Source: Alphaproteobacteria bacterium
GTDB lineage: Bacteria > Pseudomonadota > Alphaproteobacteria > JAAEOK01
Direction: 5' to 3'
NCBI GenBank assembly: GCA_024244705.1
Contig: JAAEOK010000073.1
Span: 1-64,000, forward strand
DNA length: 64,000 nt
A model generated the notes under the pieces. That model saw only the letters and a list, made by a program, of their open reading frames with translations, made no database searches and was not told the DNA's origin. The position numbers and the translations under genes are program-made. The stretch's first letter is position 1, and the number at the start of each line of letters is the position of its first letter. Shown one piece after another: positions 8,731 through 17,783 of this stretch.

Positions 8731-9486
8731 ATGACCACAGTGGCACGCATATGTCGCTATCCGGTTAAGGGCCTGGACGCCCAAGACCTCGATCTGGTTT
8801 TGCTTCGATGCGGTGCCGGACTGCCCCACGACCGCGCGTTCGCGATCGCGCACGGCGGCACGCGATTGGACGACGGCACACCGGGATGGCAGCCCAAGGA
8901 TCGGTTCTTGATGCTGATGCGAAATGCTCGGCTTGCCCGACTGCGTACGGAATTCGATGACAACACCGGCACCCTGACCATCCTCCGGGACGGCAAACAG
9001 GTGGCTCGCGGCAACCTTACCGAACCCTTGGGACGGCAGTTGGTGGAACAGTTTCTTGCCGCCTACTTTGGCGACGAAACGCACGGCGCGCCGAAGATCG
9101 TCAGTGCACCCGAAGTCAGTTTCACGGACACGCCTGATAATTTCGTGTCGCTTGTCAATCTGGCCTCGGTCGAAGATATCGAACGGGTTGTGCGGCACCC
9201 GGTCGATCCGCTGCGGTTCCGCGCAAACCTCTATATCGATTCGGCATCGCCGTGGATCGAATCGAATTGGCCGGCAAGGCGTCTAGCCATTGGCACCGCA
9301 ATCCTCGAAGTCGTCGAATCGATCGAACGCTGTGCGGCAACCAACGTCAATCCGGACACGGCCGAACGCGATCTCAATATTCCAAAGAGTCTGATGGACG
9401 GATTCCGCCATGTTGAATGCGGTATCTATGCCCGGGTCGTCGAGGACGGACGAGTCGCCATCGGCGATGGCATCACGATCAATTAG
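8731..9486 (+). CDS. MOSC domain-containing protein
   Basis: A 251-residue protein with the N-terminal MOSC beta-barrel (IcRYPVKGLDAQDL at the start) and a MOSC catalytic domain in the second half. RFRANLYIDS near 165 and the single cysteine in ERCAATNVNP near 208 fit the sulfur/molybdenum-cofactor binding pattern of YcbX/mARC-like proteins. It probably handles Moco or sulfur transfer, or reduces N-hydroxylated compounds with a redox partner. There is no ferredoxin domain, unlike YcbX. It is divergent from clpB and stops 6 bases from the convergent DUF4167 gene. Confidence 0.82.
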   Translation: MTTVARICRYPVKGLDAQDLDLVLLRCGAGLPHDRAFAIAHGGTRLDDGTPGWQPKDRFLMLMRNARLARLRTEFDDNTGTLTILRDGKQVARGNLTEPLGRQLVEQFLAAYFGDETHGAPKIVSAPEVSFTDTPDNFVSLVNLASVEDIERVVRHPVDPLRFRANLYIDSASPWIESNWPARRLAIGTAILEVVESIERCAATNVNPDTAERDLNIPKSLMDGFRHVECGIYARVVEDGRVAIGDGITIN

Positions 9487-9492
9487 GGGTTA

Positions 9493-10062
9493 CTAGGATA
9501 CCAGCGTTTGATCGCCGTCCGCGGGTTCGGCGTCGGTTTCTTCCGTTGCCTTGCGGCGGCGCTGGCGCCCATTTCCTTTGCCGTTACCCTTGGCCGGAGC
9601 CGCGGCGGCTTCGGTCTCGGCCGGCGGCTCGTTGGCGGCCGGCTCTTTGGCGGCCGGCTGGGCAGCGGCCGGCTCAACCGGTTCGGCGGTATCGGCCCGG
9701 GGCTCCTCGCCGGCGGAGACTTCCGCCGACGGAACATGGTCGCCGCCACTCTGGGCGGCGGCCGCCGCTATCTCGGGCTGCTCACCGTCACCATTCATGC
9801 GCGGTCGTTGGGTACCATCACCGCCATTTGCGTTGACGATGCGGAAATAGTGCTCGGCGTGCTGGAATAGGTTCTCCGCCGTAATGCGGTCACCCGAACC
9901 CGCCGCGTCCCGCCCCAGTGTGAGATATTTTTCATAGAGCTGATGGGCGTTGCCGCGCAACCGGCCATTGGGTCCATTGCTGTCGAAGGTTTGGAAGCGT
10001 CCGGATGGCTGCTTTCTGCCTGTCCGTCCGCGCGAACGTCTATTGTTGGTTCCTTGCCTCAT
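9493..10062 (-). CDS. DUF4167 domain-containing protein
   Basis: A 189-residue basic-then-acidic protein. The conserved DUF4167 part is N-terminal (about residues 1-80): an Arg/Gly/Asn-rich start MRQGTNNRRSRGR, then GNAHQLYEKYLTLGRDAA and AENLFQHAEHYFR. The rest is a low-complexity Ala/Glu/Pro tail ending in a KGNGRQRRRK basic patch. The family is almost confined to Alphaproteobacteria and usually sits beside prmC and prfA, as here. The RGG-like N terminus suggests RNA binding, but no function is established. The start at 10062 is chosen over upstream codons because it begins the conserved region and has AGGA upstream. Confidence 0.85.
   Translation of the reverse strand: MRQGTNNRRSRGRTGRKQPSGRFQTFDSNGPNGRLRGNAHQLYEKYLTLGRDAAGSGDRITAENLFQHAEHYFRIVNANGGDGTQRPRMNGDGEQPEIAAAAAQSGGDHVPSAEVSAGEEPRADTAEPVEPAAAQPAAKEPAANEPPAETEAAAAPAKGNGKGNGRQRRRKATEETDAEPADGDQTLVS
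9628..9675 (-). repeat. imperfect tandem repeat inside the DUF4167 gene
   Basis: The motif GCGGCCGGCTC and its variants recur three times at about 15-base spacing, encoding the repeated Glu-Pro-Ala-Ala pattern of the C-terminal tail. Its multiple of three bases keeps the frame, as expected for a slippage-generated low-complexity tail. Confidence 0.5.
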
Positions 10063-10105
10063 GGATCCTGCACAAATTTCCGTTGTTGGTTCCACGCACG
10101 CTACT

Positions 10106-10128
10106 GCCTGTCCCCTTCCAGGACAGGC
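10106..10128. other. small inverted repeat upstream of the DUF4167 gene
   Basis: GCCTGTCC (10106-10113) pairs perfectly with GGACAGGC (10121-10128) across a 7-base loop. It lies about 45 bases upstream of the DUF4167 start, in the 192-base gap after prmC. It could be an operator or a 5'-UTR hairpin. No T-run follows, so it does not look like a terminator. Confidence 0.35.
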
Positions 10129-10254
10129 TCACCCATGAGCCCGATCTCTGCACAACGGCCGATGACGGGATTACCCGGGTGGCGCCCGTGCGTATGGCGC
10201 CGTTTACCCTTCCTAGAAACGTAGTCGCGAGCCGGCCAAAAGCCAACCTTTTTT

Positions 10255-11130
10255 TCACACTGCATACGACGTGCCAATGGCAGCGGATAGCACGCGATCG
10301 ATCCCGGCGAGGTCACGGTAGCGTGGGCCCGGCTCCAGGTCGGCGGCCCGAAGGAGCCCGTCGACCCGGTCTGCCTGCCCGGCGCCGATCTCGACAAGAA
10401 ACGATCCGGCCGGGCTGAGAAGCGATCTTGCGAAGGGCAACAAGCGCCGGTACGCGGTGAGCCCGTCGTCGCCGCCATCTAGCGCTGCCCGTGGTTCGTG
10501 ATCTCTCACCTCGGGCATCAAGCCGGCGATATCGGCGGATGGGATATAGGGTGGATTGGCGACGATGAGGTCGAACGGACCGGCAAGGCTATTTCCCCAA
10601 TCGTCGGCGACGAATTTCGCGCGGTCGCTCATCCCAAGCGCGGACGCGTTACCGGCGGCGACCCGACAGGCGGGCATACTGATGTCGACGCCGACGCCGC
10701 GGGATCTCGGCAACTCGCTGAGGAGCGCCAGCAAGAGACAGCCACTACCGGTTCCGAGATCGAGGATGCGCAGCGGCATATCGTGATCGTCGATCGCCGC
10801 CAACGCGGCTTCGACCACCGTCTCGGAATCGGGGCGCGGCGTGAGGATTTCCGGCGTGACCGCGAATTCAAGGCTCCAAAACTCGCGCCGACCCATTATT
10901 TGCGATATCGGTTCCCGCCCGGCCCGACGATCCAATAACGATTCGAAAGTCTGGGCGATCTCCGGCGCCAGCCGATGTTGCGGCCGCCTCAGTAATGTCG
11001 CCGGCGCGGTGTCGAGAGCGGCCGACAGCAGCAGCCGGGCCTCGCGGCGAGGATCGTCGATGCCCAATGCGGCAAGCCGATCGGCTCCCCGGCGCAGCGC
11101 CCGATCCACGGTGACCGCGGCTATCGTCAT
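10255..11130 (-). CDS. prmC: peptide chain release factor N5-glutamine methyltransferase
   Basis: A 291-residue enzyme that methylates the glutamine of the GGQ motif in release factors. An N-terminal helical substrate-recognition domain (about 1-90) is followed by a Rossmann methyltransferase domain. The SAM-binding motif is DLGTGSGCL (about 124-132), and the catalytic NPPY is at 192-195. The start codon overlaps the prfA stop by 4 bases, so the modifying enzyme is coupled to its substrate RF1. Confidence 0.96.
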   Translation of the reverse strand: MTIAAVTVDRALRRGADRLAALGIDDPRREARLLLSAALDTAPATLLRRPQHRLAPEIAQTFESLLDRRAGREPISQIMGRREFWSLEFAVTPEILTPRPDSETVVEAALAAIDDHDMPLRILDLGTGSGCLLLALLSELPRSRGVGVDISMPACRVAAGNASALGMSDRAKFVADDWGNSLAGPFDLIVANPPYIPSADIAGLMPEVRDHEPRAALDGGDDGLTAYRRLLPFARSLLSPAGSFLVEIGAGQADRVDGLLRAADLEPGPRYRDLAGIDRVLSAAIGTSYAV

Positions 11131-12206
11131 GCGTCCGCCCCCGCGAGTCGTTGTGCCTGGTCCTCCGCGGTCAAGGCGTCGGCGACCTCGTCGAGCACCT
11201 CGCCCGCCATCATGCGATCGAGCTTGTAGAGGGTCAGATTGATGCGGTGGTCGGTCACCCGGCCCTGGGGGAAATTGTAGGTACGTATGCGTTCGGATCG
11301 GTCGCCGCTGCCAACCATATCCTTGCGTTGAGCGGCCCTCTCGCTCTCCGCGATCTGGCGCTCGTGATCGTAAAGCCGCGCCCTCAGGATCTTGAGCGCC
11401 TTGGCTTTGTTCTTGTGTTGAGATTTCTCGTCCTGCTGCTGAACGACGATGCCGGTCGGGACATGCGTGATTCGAACTGCGCTGTCCGTGGTATTGACCG
11501 ACTGTCCGCCGGGTCCGCTCGAGCGATAGACATCGATTCGCAGATCCTTGTCTTCGATCTGGACGTCGATATCCTCGGCCTCCGGAAGCACGGCCACGGT
11601 CGCCGCAGAGGTATGAATACGCCCGCCCGATTCGGTCTCCGGCACGCGCTGTACTCGGTGCACGCCGGATTCGTATTTGAGGCGGGCGAAGACGTCCTTG
11701 CCCACAATCGACGCGGTCGCCTCCTTGTAACCGCCAATGCCGGTTTCGTTGACGCCCATGATCTCGAATTTCCAGCCATGCGACTCGGCGAACCGCTGAT
11801 ACATGCGAAACAATTCAGCGGCAAACAACGCCGCTTCGTCGCCGCCGGTTCCGGCACGAACCTCGAGGATGGCGTTACGCGCGTCGGCCTCATCCTTTGG
11901 CAACAGCAGAGTCTTGACCTCGTGCTCGAGCTCGGGGAGCTGCGCCGAAAGCTCCTGATATTCTTCCTCGGCCAATACCTTTACCTCGGGGTCCGAATTC
12001 TCGTCGTCGATGATCTCCTGCGCTTCCGTAAGCTCGCGATGCGCCGCCTGGAACGCTCTGATGCTGTTCACGATCGGGGTCAGATCGGCGTATTCCTTCG
12101 ACAACTGGGCGAACCGCTCGGGATCATCGCTGCCCCCGGCGCTCAAGAGTTCGGTCAATTCTTCGTAGCGCGCGACGACGCGGTTCAGATTGTCCTCGAA
12201 ACTCAC
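11127..12206 (-). CDS. prfA: peptide chain release factor 1
   Basis: A 359-residue RF1 that releases peptides at UAA and UAG. The GGQ peptidyl-tRNA hydrolysis motif is at 233-235 in [11 protein letters not shown]. The stop-codon recognition tripeptide reads PET at 189-191, in the RVPxTE context where PxT is the RF1 signature. The length is standard. It overlaps hemA upstream and prmC downstream by 4 bases each, so the three genes form one coupled unit. Confidence 0.97.
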   Translation of the reverse strand: MSFEDNLNRVVARYEELTELLSAGGSDDPERFAQLSKEYADLTPIVNSIRAFQAAHRELTEAQEIIDDENSDPEVKVLAEEEYQELSAQLPELEHEVKTLLLPKDEADARNAILEVRAGTGGDEAALFAAELFRMYQRFAESHGWKFEIMGVNETGIGGYKEATASIVGKDVFARLKYESGVHRVQRVPETESGGRIHTSAATVAVLPEAEDIDVQIEDKDLRIDVYRSSGPGGQSVNTTDSAVRITHVPTGIVVQQQDEKSQHKNKAKALKILRARLYDHERQIAESERAAQRKDMVGSGDRSERIRTYNFPQGRVTDHRINLTLYKLDRMMAGEVLDEVADALTAEDQAQRLAGADA

Positions 12207-13501
12207 TCCTCATTCTCCTTGTCTCCGTCGCCAAACCCAAAGCTCCGGTCCTGCAACCGAAACAGGCGCCTGACCAGGCGGTCGGCCTCCGCGCTACCAC
12301 CGGGATCGGCTGCGAGCTGGCGCAGCACTTCCGACGGGTCGTGCAGCAGCCTGTTGATCAGCCGCCGTGTTGCTTCCTCCGCGTCATCCTCGCCCGCCGA
12401 TAAGACCTCCGCTCGCACCTCGTCGAAATGCTGGCGCAACGCCACCAGCGCGGGCGCGATTTGTCGTGCCTGCTGCCGACCGATGAAGGCCCGGACCTCA
12501 TCATCGACGATCGCCCACGCCTGACGGGAGGCCGCCTCGCGGTACGCGCGCCCGGCCAGCGCGACATTCTCGAGATCATCAAGGTCATACAAGAAAAGGT
12601 CGTCAAGCCGGTTGACCGCCGGTTCGACATCGGCCGGCACTGCAGCGTCGATCAGGAACATGGGTCGCCGGCGGCGTTTGCGCAACGCGCTTTCCATCAT
12701 CTCGGAGGTCAGCAGCGAGCTGCCGGCGCCCAATGAGGTGATGATGATGTCGGCGGACGGCAGCGCGGCGGCGAAATTCTCAAACGCGTGGTGATGGCAT
12801 TCCAGTCGCCGGGCGACGGCCTCGGCCCGTGACGATGTCGGATGGGCGACAACGAGCCGGGATAATCCGGCGTCCCGCAGCCGCATCGCGAGGGTCTCGC
12901 CCATTTCGCCAACCCCCAACAGCAGCGCCGAGCAACGATCGAGATCGCCGTGAACGTCTCGCGCCACTTGGACCGCCGACGACGCGATCGAAACCGGCCG
13001 CTGCCCGATGGCGGTCTCGGCACGCACCCGCTTTGCCGCCCCATATGCCGCCTGAAGAGCGCTCTCCAGCTCGGGACCGGTCATGTTCGACGCCCGCGCC
13101 AGTCGATGTCCGGCGCGAACCTGGCCGAGCACTTGGCTTTCGCCGATCATCATCGAATCGAGTGATGCGGTGACCGCAATGATCTGACGCATCGCCTGCT
13201 GGCCGCTGTGGATGTAGAACGCATCGGAAAGATCGGCGACCGCCATTCCGCTGCGCCTTGCAAATTCGTCCACGATAATGCGGCCGGCCGATTCGGGGTC
13301 CGGATGGGCTCCCTGCACTTCGACCCGGTCGCAAGTCGACAGCACGATGGCCTGTCCGATACCGGCCGCCCGTAGAGCGGCGAAGAATTCCGCCGCCGCC
13401 GAATCCTCGACGAACAAACGGTCGCGGAGGACGACTGAACTCGACCTGTGATTGGCGCCGACCACAAACAGATCGGCCGGCGCTAGAGCGGAGCCGGCCA
13501 T
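12203..13501 (-). CDS. hemA: glutamyl-tRNA reductase
   Basis: A 432-residue enzyme that reduces glutamyl-tRNA to glutamate-1-semialdehyde, the first step of tetrapyrrole synthesis by the C5 route. The N-terminal catalytic domain has GANHRS near 15-20 and the nucleophile C57 in STCDRVEV (usually STCNR). [11 protein letters not shown] follows near 127. An NADPH-binding domain ([13 protein letters not shown]) and a C-terminal helical dimerisation domain complete the normal architecture. This is not ALA synthase, the enzyme usually called HemA in Alphaproteobacteria. It lies 7 bases downstream of hisS and overlaps prfA. Confidence 0.93.
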   Translation of the reverse strand: MAGSALAPADLFVVGANHRSSSVVLRDRLFVEDSAAAEFFAALRAAGIGQAIVLSTCDRVEVQGAHPDPESAGRIIVDEFARRSGMAVADLSDAFYIHSGQQAMRQIIAVTASLDSMMIGESQVLGQVRAGHRLARASNMTGPELESALQAAYGAAKRVRAETAIGQRPVSIASSAVQVARDVHGDLDRCSALLLGVGEMGETLAMRLRDAGLSRLVVAHPTSSRAEAVARRLECHHHAFENFAAALPSADIIITSLGAGSSLLTSEMMESALRKRRRRPMFLIDAAVPADVEPAVNRLDDLFLYDLDDLENVALAGRAYREAASRQAWAIVDDEVRAFIGRQQARQIAPALVALRQHFDEVRAEVLSAGEDDAEEATRRLINRLLHDPSEVLRQLAADPGGSAEADRLVRRLFRLQDRSFGFGDGDKENEE

Positions 13502-13508
13502 CCTTGCG

Positions 13509-14753
13509 CTACTCGTGCTGTGTAAAGAAGTCGACGAGCCGATCGAAGGGAACCGAGTCTTGTTCGCCGCTGTCGAGATCGCGAACCGTCGCGCCGGCCT
13601 CGTTCAACTCGTCATCGCCGACGATGACGGCGAAACGCGCGCCGATCCGATTGGCGCGCTTCATCCGCCGCGACAAGTTCCCCCGATAACCGACATCGAC
13701 GGCAATTCCGGCGCGTCGCAATGACGACGCCAAGACCGCCGAACGCCGTTCGGCCTCGGCGCCGATCGGCACGAACGCGACCGGGCGTGGCGGTGCCGGC
13801 GCGTCCTGGGCGAGCATCGCCAACCGCTCGATGCCGCCGGCCCAGCCGATGCCCGGCGTGTCCGGTCCGCCCATCTGTGCGATCAGGCCGTCGTAGCGGC
13901 CACCGGCTATGACCGCACCTTGCGCGCCGAGGCGGTCGGTCGTGAACTCGAATGCGGTATGGCAATAATAATCGAGACCGCGCACCAATCGCGGGTTGAT
14001 CTCAAATTCGATGCCTAGATCATCGAGCCCTTGTCGGACACGGTCGAAAAACTCCCGCGACCGGTCATTGAGATAATCGGTATAGACCGGTGCGTCGGCG
14101 ATGATTTCGCGGTCGGCGGCGTCTTTGGAATCCAAAATGCGCAGCGGGTTTCGGGTCAGCCGGTCTCGGCTGTCCTCGGAAAGCCGGTCGCGGCGATCTT
14201 CGAGAAAGGCGACCAACGCGTCGCGATAGACGGCACGGCTCTCCGCGTCGCCGAGCGTGTTCAGTTCGAGCATGGTGGCATCCCTGATTTCCAGCTCATC
14301 CAGGATATGCGCGCCGACCGCGATGACTTCGATATCAGCCTGGGGTTCGTCGACGCCGAGAATTTCGACGTCGATTTGATGAAATTGGCGCAACCGCCCT
14401 TTCTGCGGACGCTCATAGCGGAACATCGGCCCGCTGACGAAAAATTTGAGCGGCAGGCTCTGTTGCAACCCGCCGGAGATAAACGCCCGCGCCACGCCGG
14501 CGGTCGCCTCCGGGCGCAATGTCAGTTGGTCCCCGCCGCGATCCTCGAATGTGTACATCTCCTTGGACACGATGTCGGAAGTCTCGCCGAGAGTCCGTTT
14601 GAAAACCTCCGTGAACTCGAAAATGGGCAGGGAGATCTCCTGGAACCCGTAAAGCGCCGCGGTCCGGCGCGCGGTGTGCACGACATGTGCATGGCGCCGC
14701 GCGTCGTCCGGCAGCAAATCATGTGTGCCGCGGACCGGCTGCAGCTGGGCCAA
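13509..14753 (-). CDS. hisS: histidyl-tRNA synthetase
   Basis: A 414-residue class II aminoacyl-tRNA synthetase. The N-terminal motif PVRGTHDLLPDD is characteristic of HisRS. Motif 2 is visible as FRYERPQKGRLRQFHQID (about 111-128). The histidine-specific segment LVRGLDYYCHTAFEF lies near 258, and the C-terminal anticodon-binding domain covers about 325-410. The length is usual. It is 18 bases downstream of ispG in the same orientation. Confidence 0.97.
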   Translation of the reverse strand: MAQLQPVRGTHDLLPDDARRHAHVVHTARRTAALYGFQEISLPIFEFTEVFKRTLGETSDIVSKEMYTFEDRGGDQLTLRPEATAGVARAFISGGLQQSLPLKFFVSGPMFRYERPQKGRLRQFHQIDVEILGVDEPQADIEVIAVGAHILDELEIRDATMLELNTLGDAESRAVYRDALVAFLEDRRDRLSEDSRDRLTRNPLRILDSKDAADREIIADAPVYTDYLNDRSREFFDRVRQGLDDLGIEFEINPRLVRGLDYYCHTAFEFTTDRLGAQGAVIAGGRYDGLIAQMGGPDTPGIGWAGGIERLAMLAQDAPAPPRPVAFVPIGAEAERRSAVLASSLRRAGIAVDVGYRGNLSRRMKRANRIGARFAVIVGDDELNEAGATVRDLDSGEQDSVPFDRLVDFFTQHE

Positions 14754-14771
14754 GACTTTCCCCCGAACAGA

Positions 14772-15917
14772 TTATTCCGCGGCGACCGTCGCCGATTCTT
14801 CCGCCGCACCTTGCTCGGCCTTGGCCGCTTCGAGCTCCGCCGCCTTCTCCTCGACCAGCCTGACAAGATGATCGACGATGTCTTCGTTCTGCAGGCGGTG
14901 GTGAGGTTGCCCGGCGATATAGACTTGATGGGTGCCTTTGCCCCCGCCGGTGAAACCGATATCCGTTTCGCGGGCCTCGCCCGGCCCGTTGACGACACAG
15001 CCGATAACCGAAACCGTCAGCGGCGTGGTGATATGGGCCAGCCGATCCTCGAGCACCCTGACGGTTTCGATGACGTCGAAGTTCTGACGCGCGCACGACG
15101 GGCACGAAATGACGTTGACGCCACGGTGGCGCAAATTGAGGCTTTTCAGTATATCGAAGCCGACCTTGATCTCCTCGACCGGATCGGCGGACAGTGAAAC
15201 CCGGATGGTGTCGCCGATACCGGCCCACAACAGAGAGCCGAGTCCGATCGATGACTTGATGGTGCCGGTCCGCAGCCCACCGGCTTCGGTAACGCCGAGA
15301 TGAAGCGGATAGTCGCAGGCCTCGGCGAGTCCCATATAGGCCGCCACGGCGAGGAATACATCGGAAGCCTTGCAGCTCACCTTCATCTCGAAGAAGTCTT
15401 CGTCCTCGAGAATCCGGATGTGGTTGAGCGCACTTTCGATCATCGCCTCCGGGCAGGGTTCGCCATAACGTTCCAGCAATTCCCTTTCAAGGCTTCCGGC
15501 ATTGACGCCGATACGGATCGAACAATTGTGGTCCTTGGCCGCCTTGACGACCTCCTGCACGCGCTCGCGACTGCCGATATTGCCGGGATTGATCCGCAGG
15601 CAGGCCGCGCCCGACTCCGCCGCCTCGATGGCGCGTTTGTAGTGGAAATGGATGTCGGCCACGATGGGGACCGTCACCTCCGGGACGATCTTGGCCAGCG
15701 CCTCGGTCGAGCCTTCGTCCGGGCACGAAACGCGCACTATGTCGGCGCCGGCAACCTCCAAGGCCCGGATCTGCATAATCGTGGCCTCGGCGTCCGTAGT
15801 CAGCGTGTTGGTCATCGACTGGACGGCGATCGGGGCGTCACCACCGATCAAGACATCGCCGACGCGGACTTGGCGGCTCTTGCGCCTTTCGATGTCCCTA
15901 TAGGGTCGTAAGCTCAT
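14772..15917 (-). CDS. ispG: 4-hydroxy-3-methylbut-2-en-1-yl diphosphate synthase (flavodoxin-type)
   Basis: A 381-residue enzyme of the MEP isoprenoid pathway that converts MEcPP to HMBPP. The N-terminal TIM barrel begins with the region around [13 protein letters not shown]. The C-terminal iron-sulfur domain supplies C272, C275 and C307 plus E314 as 4Fe-4S ligands ([18 protein letters not shown]). It has the short two-domain bacterial form. An Ala/Glu-rich tail of about 25 residues follows the conserved part. Confidence 0.97.
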   Translation of the reverse strand: MSLRPYRDIERRKSRQVRVGDVLIGGDAPIAVQSMTNTLTTDAEATIMQIRALEVAGADIVRVSCPDEGSTEALAKIVPEVTVPIVADIHFHYKRAIEAAESGAACLRINPGNIGSRERVQEVVKAAKDHNCSIRIGVNAGSLERELLERYGEPCPEAMIESALNHIRILEDEDFFEMKVSCKASDVFLAVAAYMGLAEACDYPLHLGVTEAGGLRTGTIKSSIGLGSLLWAGIGDTIRVSLSADPVEEIKVGFDILKSLNLRHRGVNVISCPSCARQNFDVIETVRVLEDRLAHITTPLTVSVIGCVVNGPGEARETDIGFTGGGKGTHQVYIAGQPHHRLQNEDIVDHLVRLVEEKAAELEAAKAEQGAAEESATVAAE

Positions 15918-16055
15918 GGCTCATTCTTTCATTCGTCCAGTGTTGCCAAGGGTCTCGCACCTGGTCGCGTGACCCCGTCGTCGCCGCTATATACTCTAAT
16001 TAGAAGGCCAGCCCAAGCGCCGTCCGATCAATGCATCGACGGCGTAGGGGTCCGA

Positions 16056-17555
16056 TTACCGTGGCGCAGCGCGGCCTTCCCGTAGAAGCATCGGATTGAG
16101 GAAAACGTTGTCGCGGGTCGCGCCACGCGGCCCGATCGAGGGCACGGAAACATTATCGACGCTGATCTTCAGCGACCCGGCGCTGTCGGTCCCTAACAGC
16201 AGGCCGGTGCGGTTCGGCACCCGATAGGTGTCGCCGGGATAAAGGATGCCATCGAACAGAACTTCGCCGGTCGTGCTGTGGATTCTGATTTGGGTCTTTT
16301 CCTTGGCGGTAAATGTCACCCGCGAATCCGATGACGGCGCGCCATAGGTGTTGGCCGGCGTGGTCGGCTCGACCGGCGGCGGCTCGACGGGCAAAGCGGC
16401 GACTTGATTTGCGTTGGGTGCCGGTTCTGCGCTCGCTGCTGCAACCGGTGGCGCGGGCTGCGCTGGTTCAAGCTGTGCCGGCTGAACGGGTTGGGGCGGC
16501 GGTGCGGTGGCATTCCCATCCGCAGACACCGACCCGGTCGCTTGAGATGGATCGACGGTGACGACCGGTGCCGGTCCGCTTACCTCGTAGGGGAGGATCT
16601 TGGGGCGCGGTTTGAATAGGGCTTCACCGGTACCACCGTCGCCCCCCGTGCCCAGACCGATCGAAACCGATGTACCCGTCGCCGACGACCTTTGGGGCCA
16701 CAGATTACCGCTGGCAATGGGCGGATTGATAACCCGGGCGATTTCGTCGGTGCCCGACTGGGCCGCCGACGGGTCGCGGAAGTCGACCTTGACTTCGAGG
16801 GAATTCGATTCGGCATTCGGCTCAACGCCATTCGATGTCGACGCGGTCGCCGACGGCACCTCGGAACTCGCCGATTCGACCCCACCCTGGCCGCCGGCAA
16901 AAATCGCATATACGACGACGCCGACAACACCGACAACACCGATCAGGAACCCCGCAGCGATCGCCCGGCCGATCGGGAACCCGCCTCTCGTCCCGCGGAC
17001 CTGCCTGGACGCGGCGGGGGCGATCCGAACCGGCGCCTTGGGCTTCGGCGGCGGAGGTGGTGGCTTGGCGATGGTGGTCACGCGCTCGATCGGCGGAAGG
17101 GCGCTCCCGACCTTTTTGCGCTTGGGCTCGACGATAGGTGGCGGCACCGCCAACGATTCTGCCTTGAACCGACGAACCATTTCGTCGGCATCGAGATCGA
17201 CGAGTTCGGCATAGGCGCGGACGAAGCCAACGGCATAGGTCGTGCCGGGCAACTGATCGAAACTTTCGGTCTCTATCGCCTCGAGATAGGCCTTTCGGAT
17301 GCAAAGATCGGCCTCCACATCGCCCAGCGAGAGGCCAAATTTTTCGCGTGAGCGGCGGAACAAGCCGCCAAGCGATTCGGATCCATCGGCGTCCATCGGC
17401 GCATCGCCTTCGGCCACGGCGCGAAGGTGTTCCGGCCGATCCTTGCCGGCTGGTGAGATTTGTGACGAATCACCGGCACCGCCGGAATGGATTTGGGATT
17501 CCGGGTCGGTTTGTGGCGTCTCCCTCGAAACCGGTATGATCTTCGGCGTCGACAT
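16056..17555 (-). CDS. RodZ-like helix-turn-helix membrane protein (DUF4115)
   Basis: A 499-residue bitopic protein resembling RodZ, which links MreB to the cell-wall elongation machinery. A cytoplasmic Xre-type HTH_25 domain (about 60-140; LFRRSREKFGLSLGDVEADL) is followed by a Pro-rich linker and one membrane segment near 219-240 (GVVGVVGVVVYAIFAG). A long Pro/Ala/Ser-rich periplasmic region precedes the C-terminal DUF4115 beta domain (about 400-480). The ATG at 17555 is preferred to a TTG 33 bases upstream. Compared with E. coli RodZ (337 residues) the linker is greatly extended. Confidence 0.82.
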   Translation of the reverse strand: MSTPKIIPVSRETPQTDPESQIHSGGAGDSSQISPAGKDRPEHLRAVAEGDAPMDADGSESLGGLFRRSREKFGLSLGDVEADLCIRKAYLEAIETESFDQLPGTTYAVGFVRAYAELVDLDADEMVRRFKAESLAVPPPIVEPKRKKVGSALPPIERVTTIAKPPPPPPKPKAPVRIAPAASRQVRGTRGGFPIGRAIAAGFLIGVVGVVGVVVYAIFAGGQGGVESASSEVPSATASTSNGVEPNAESNSLEVKVDFRDPSAAQSGTDEIARVINPPIASGNLWPQRSSATGTSVSIGLGTGGDGGTGEALFKPRPKILPYEVSGPAPVVTVDPSQATGSVSADGNATAPPPQPVQPAQLEPAQPAPPVAAASAEPAPNANQVAALPVEPPPVEPTTPANTYGAPSSDSRVTFTAKEKTQIRIHSTTGEVLFDGILYPGDTYRVPNRTGLLLGTDSAGSLKISVDNVSVPSIGPRGATRDNVFLNPMLLREGRAAPR

Positions 17556-17732
17556 CACCCTATTCCCGTTCCCGCAACGGCGGTTCAAATCGCCGGGATC
17601 GACAATCTTACCACGTAACCTAATCCCGGCATCACAGTTCCGGGCGAAAAATCGAACTCCGCCGGAACACGCCCGGGCTGACAGACCACACGACCCCGCA
17701 GCGAATGATGCACGGCGCAGGTCTGTCTTTCA

Positions 17733-17760
17733 AGATTACACGCACAATTATTACTATCAA
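17733..17760 (-). promoter_or_regulatory. candidate promoter for the rodZ-like gene
   Basis: On the minus strand TTGATA (17755-17760) and TAATCT (17733-17738) are separated by 16 bases. They lie in the 228-base gap between ptsP and the rodZ-like start, inside an unusually AT-rich patch. The implied leader is about 170 bases. Confidence 0.4.
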
Positions 17761-17783
17761 ACTACCGCCGCTGCAGGCAACGC

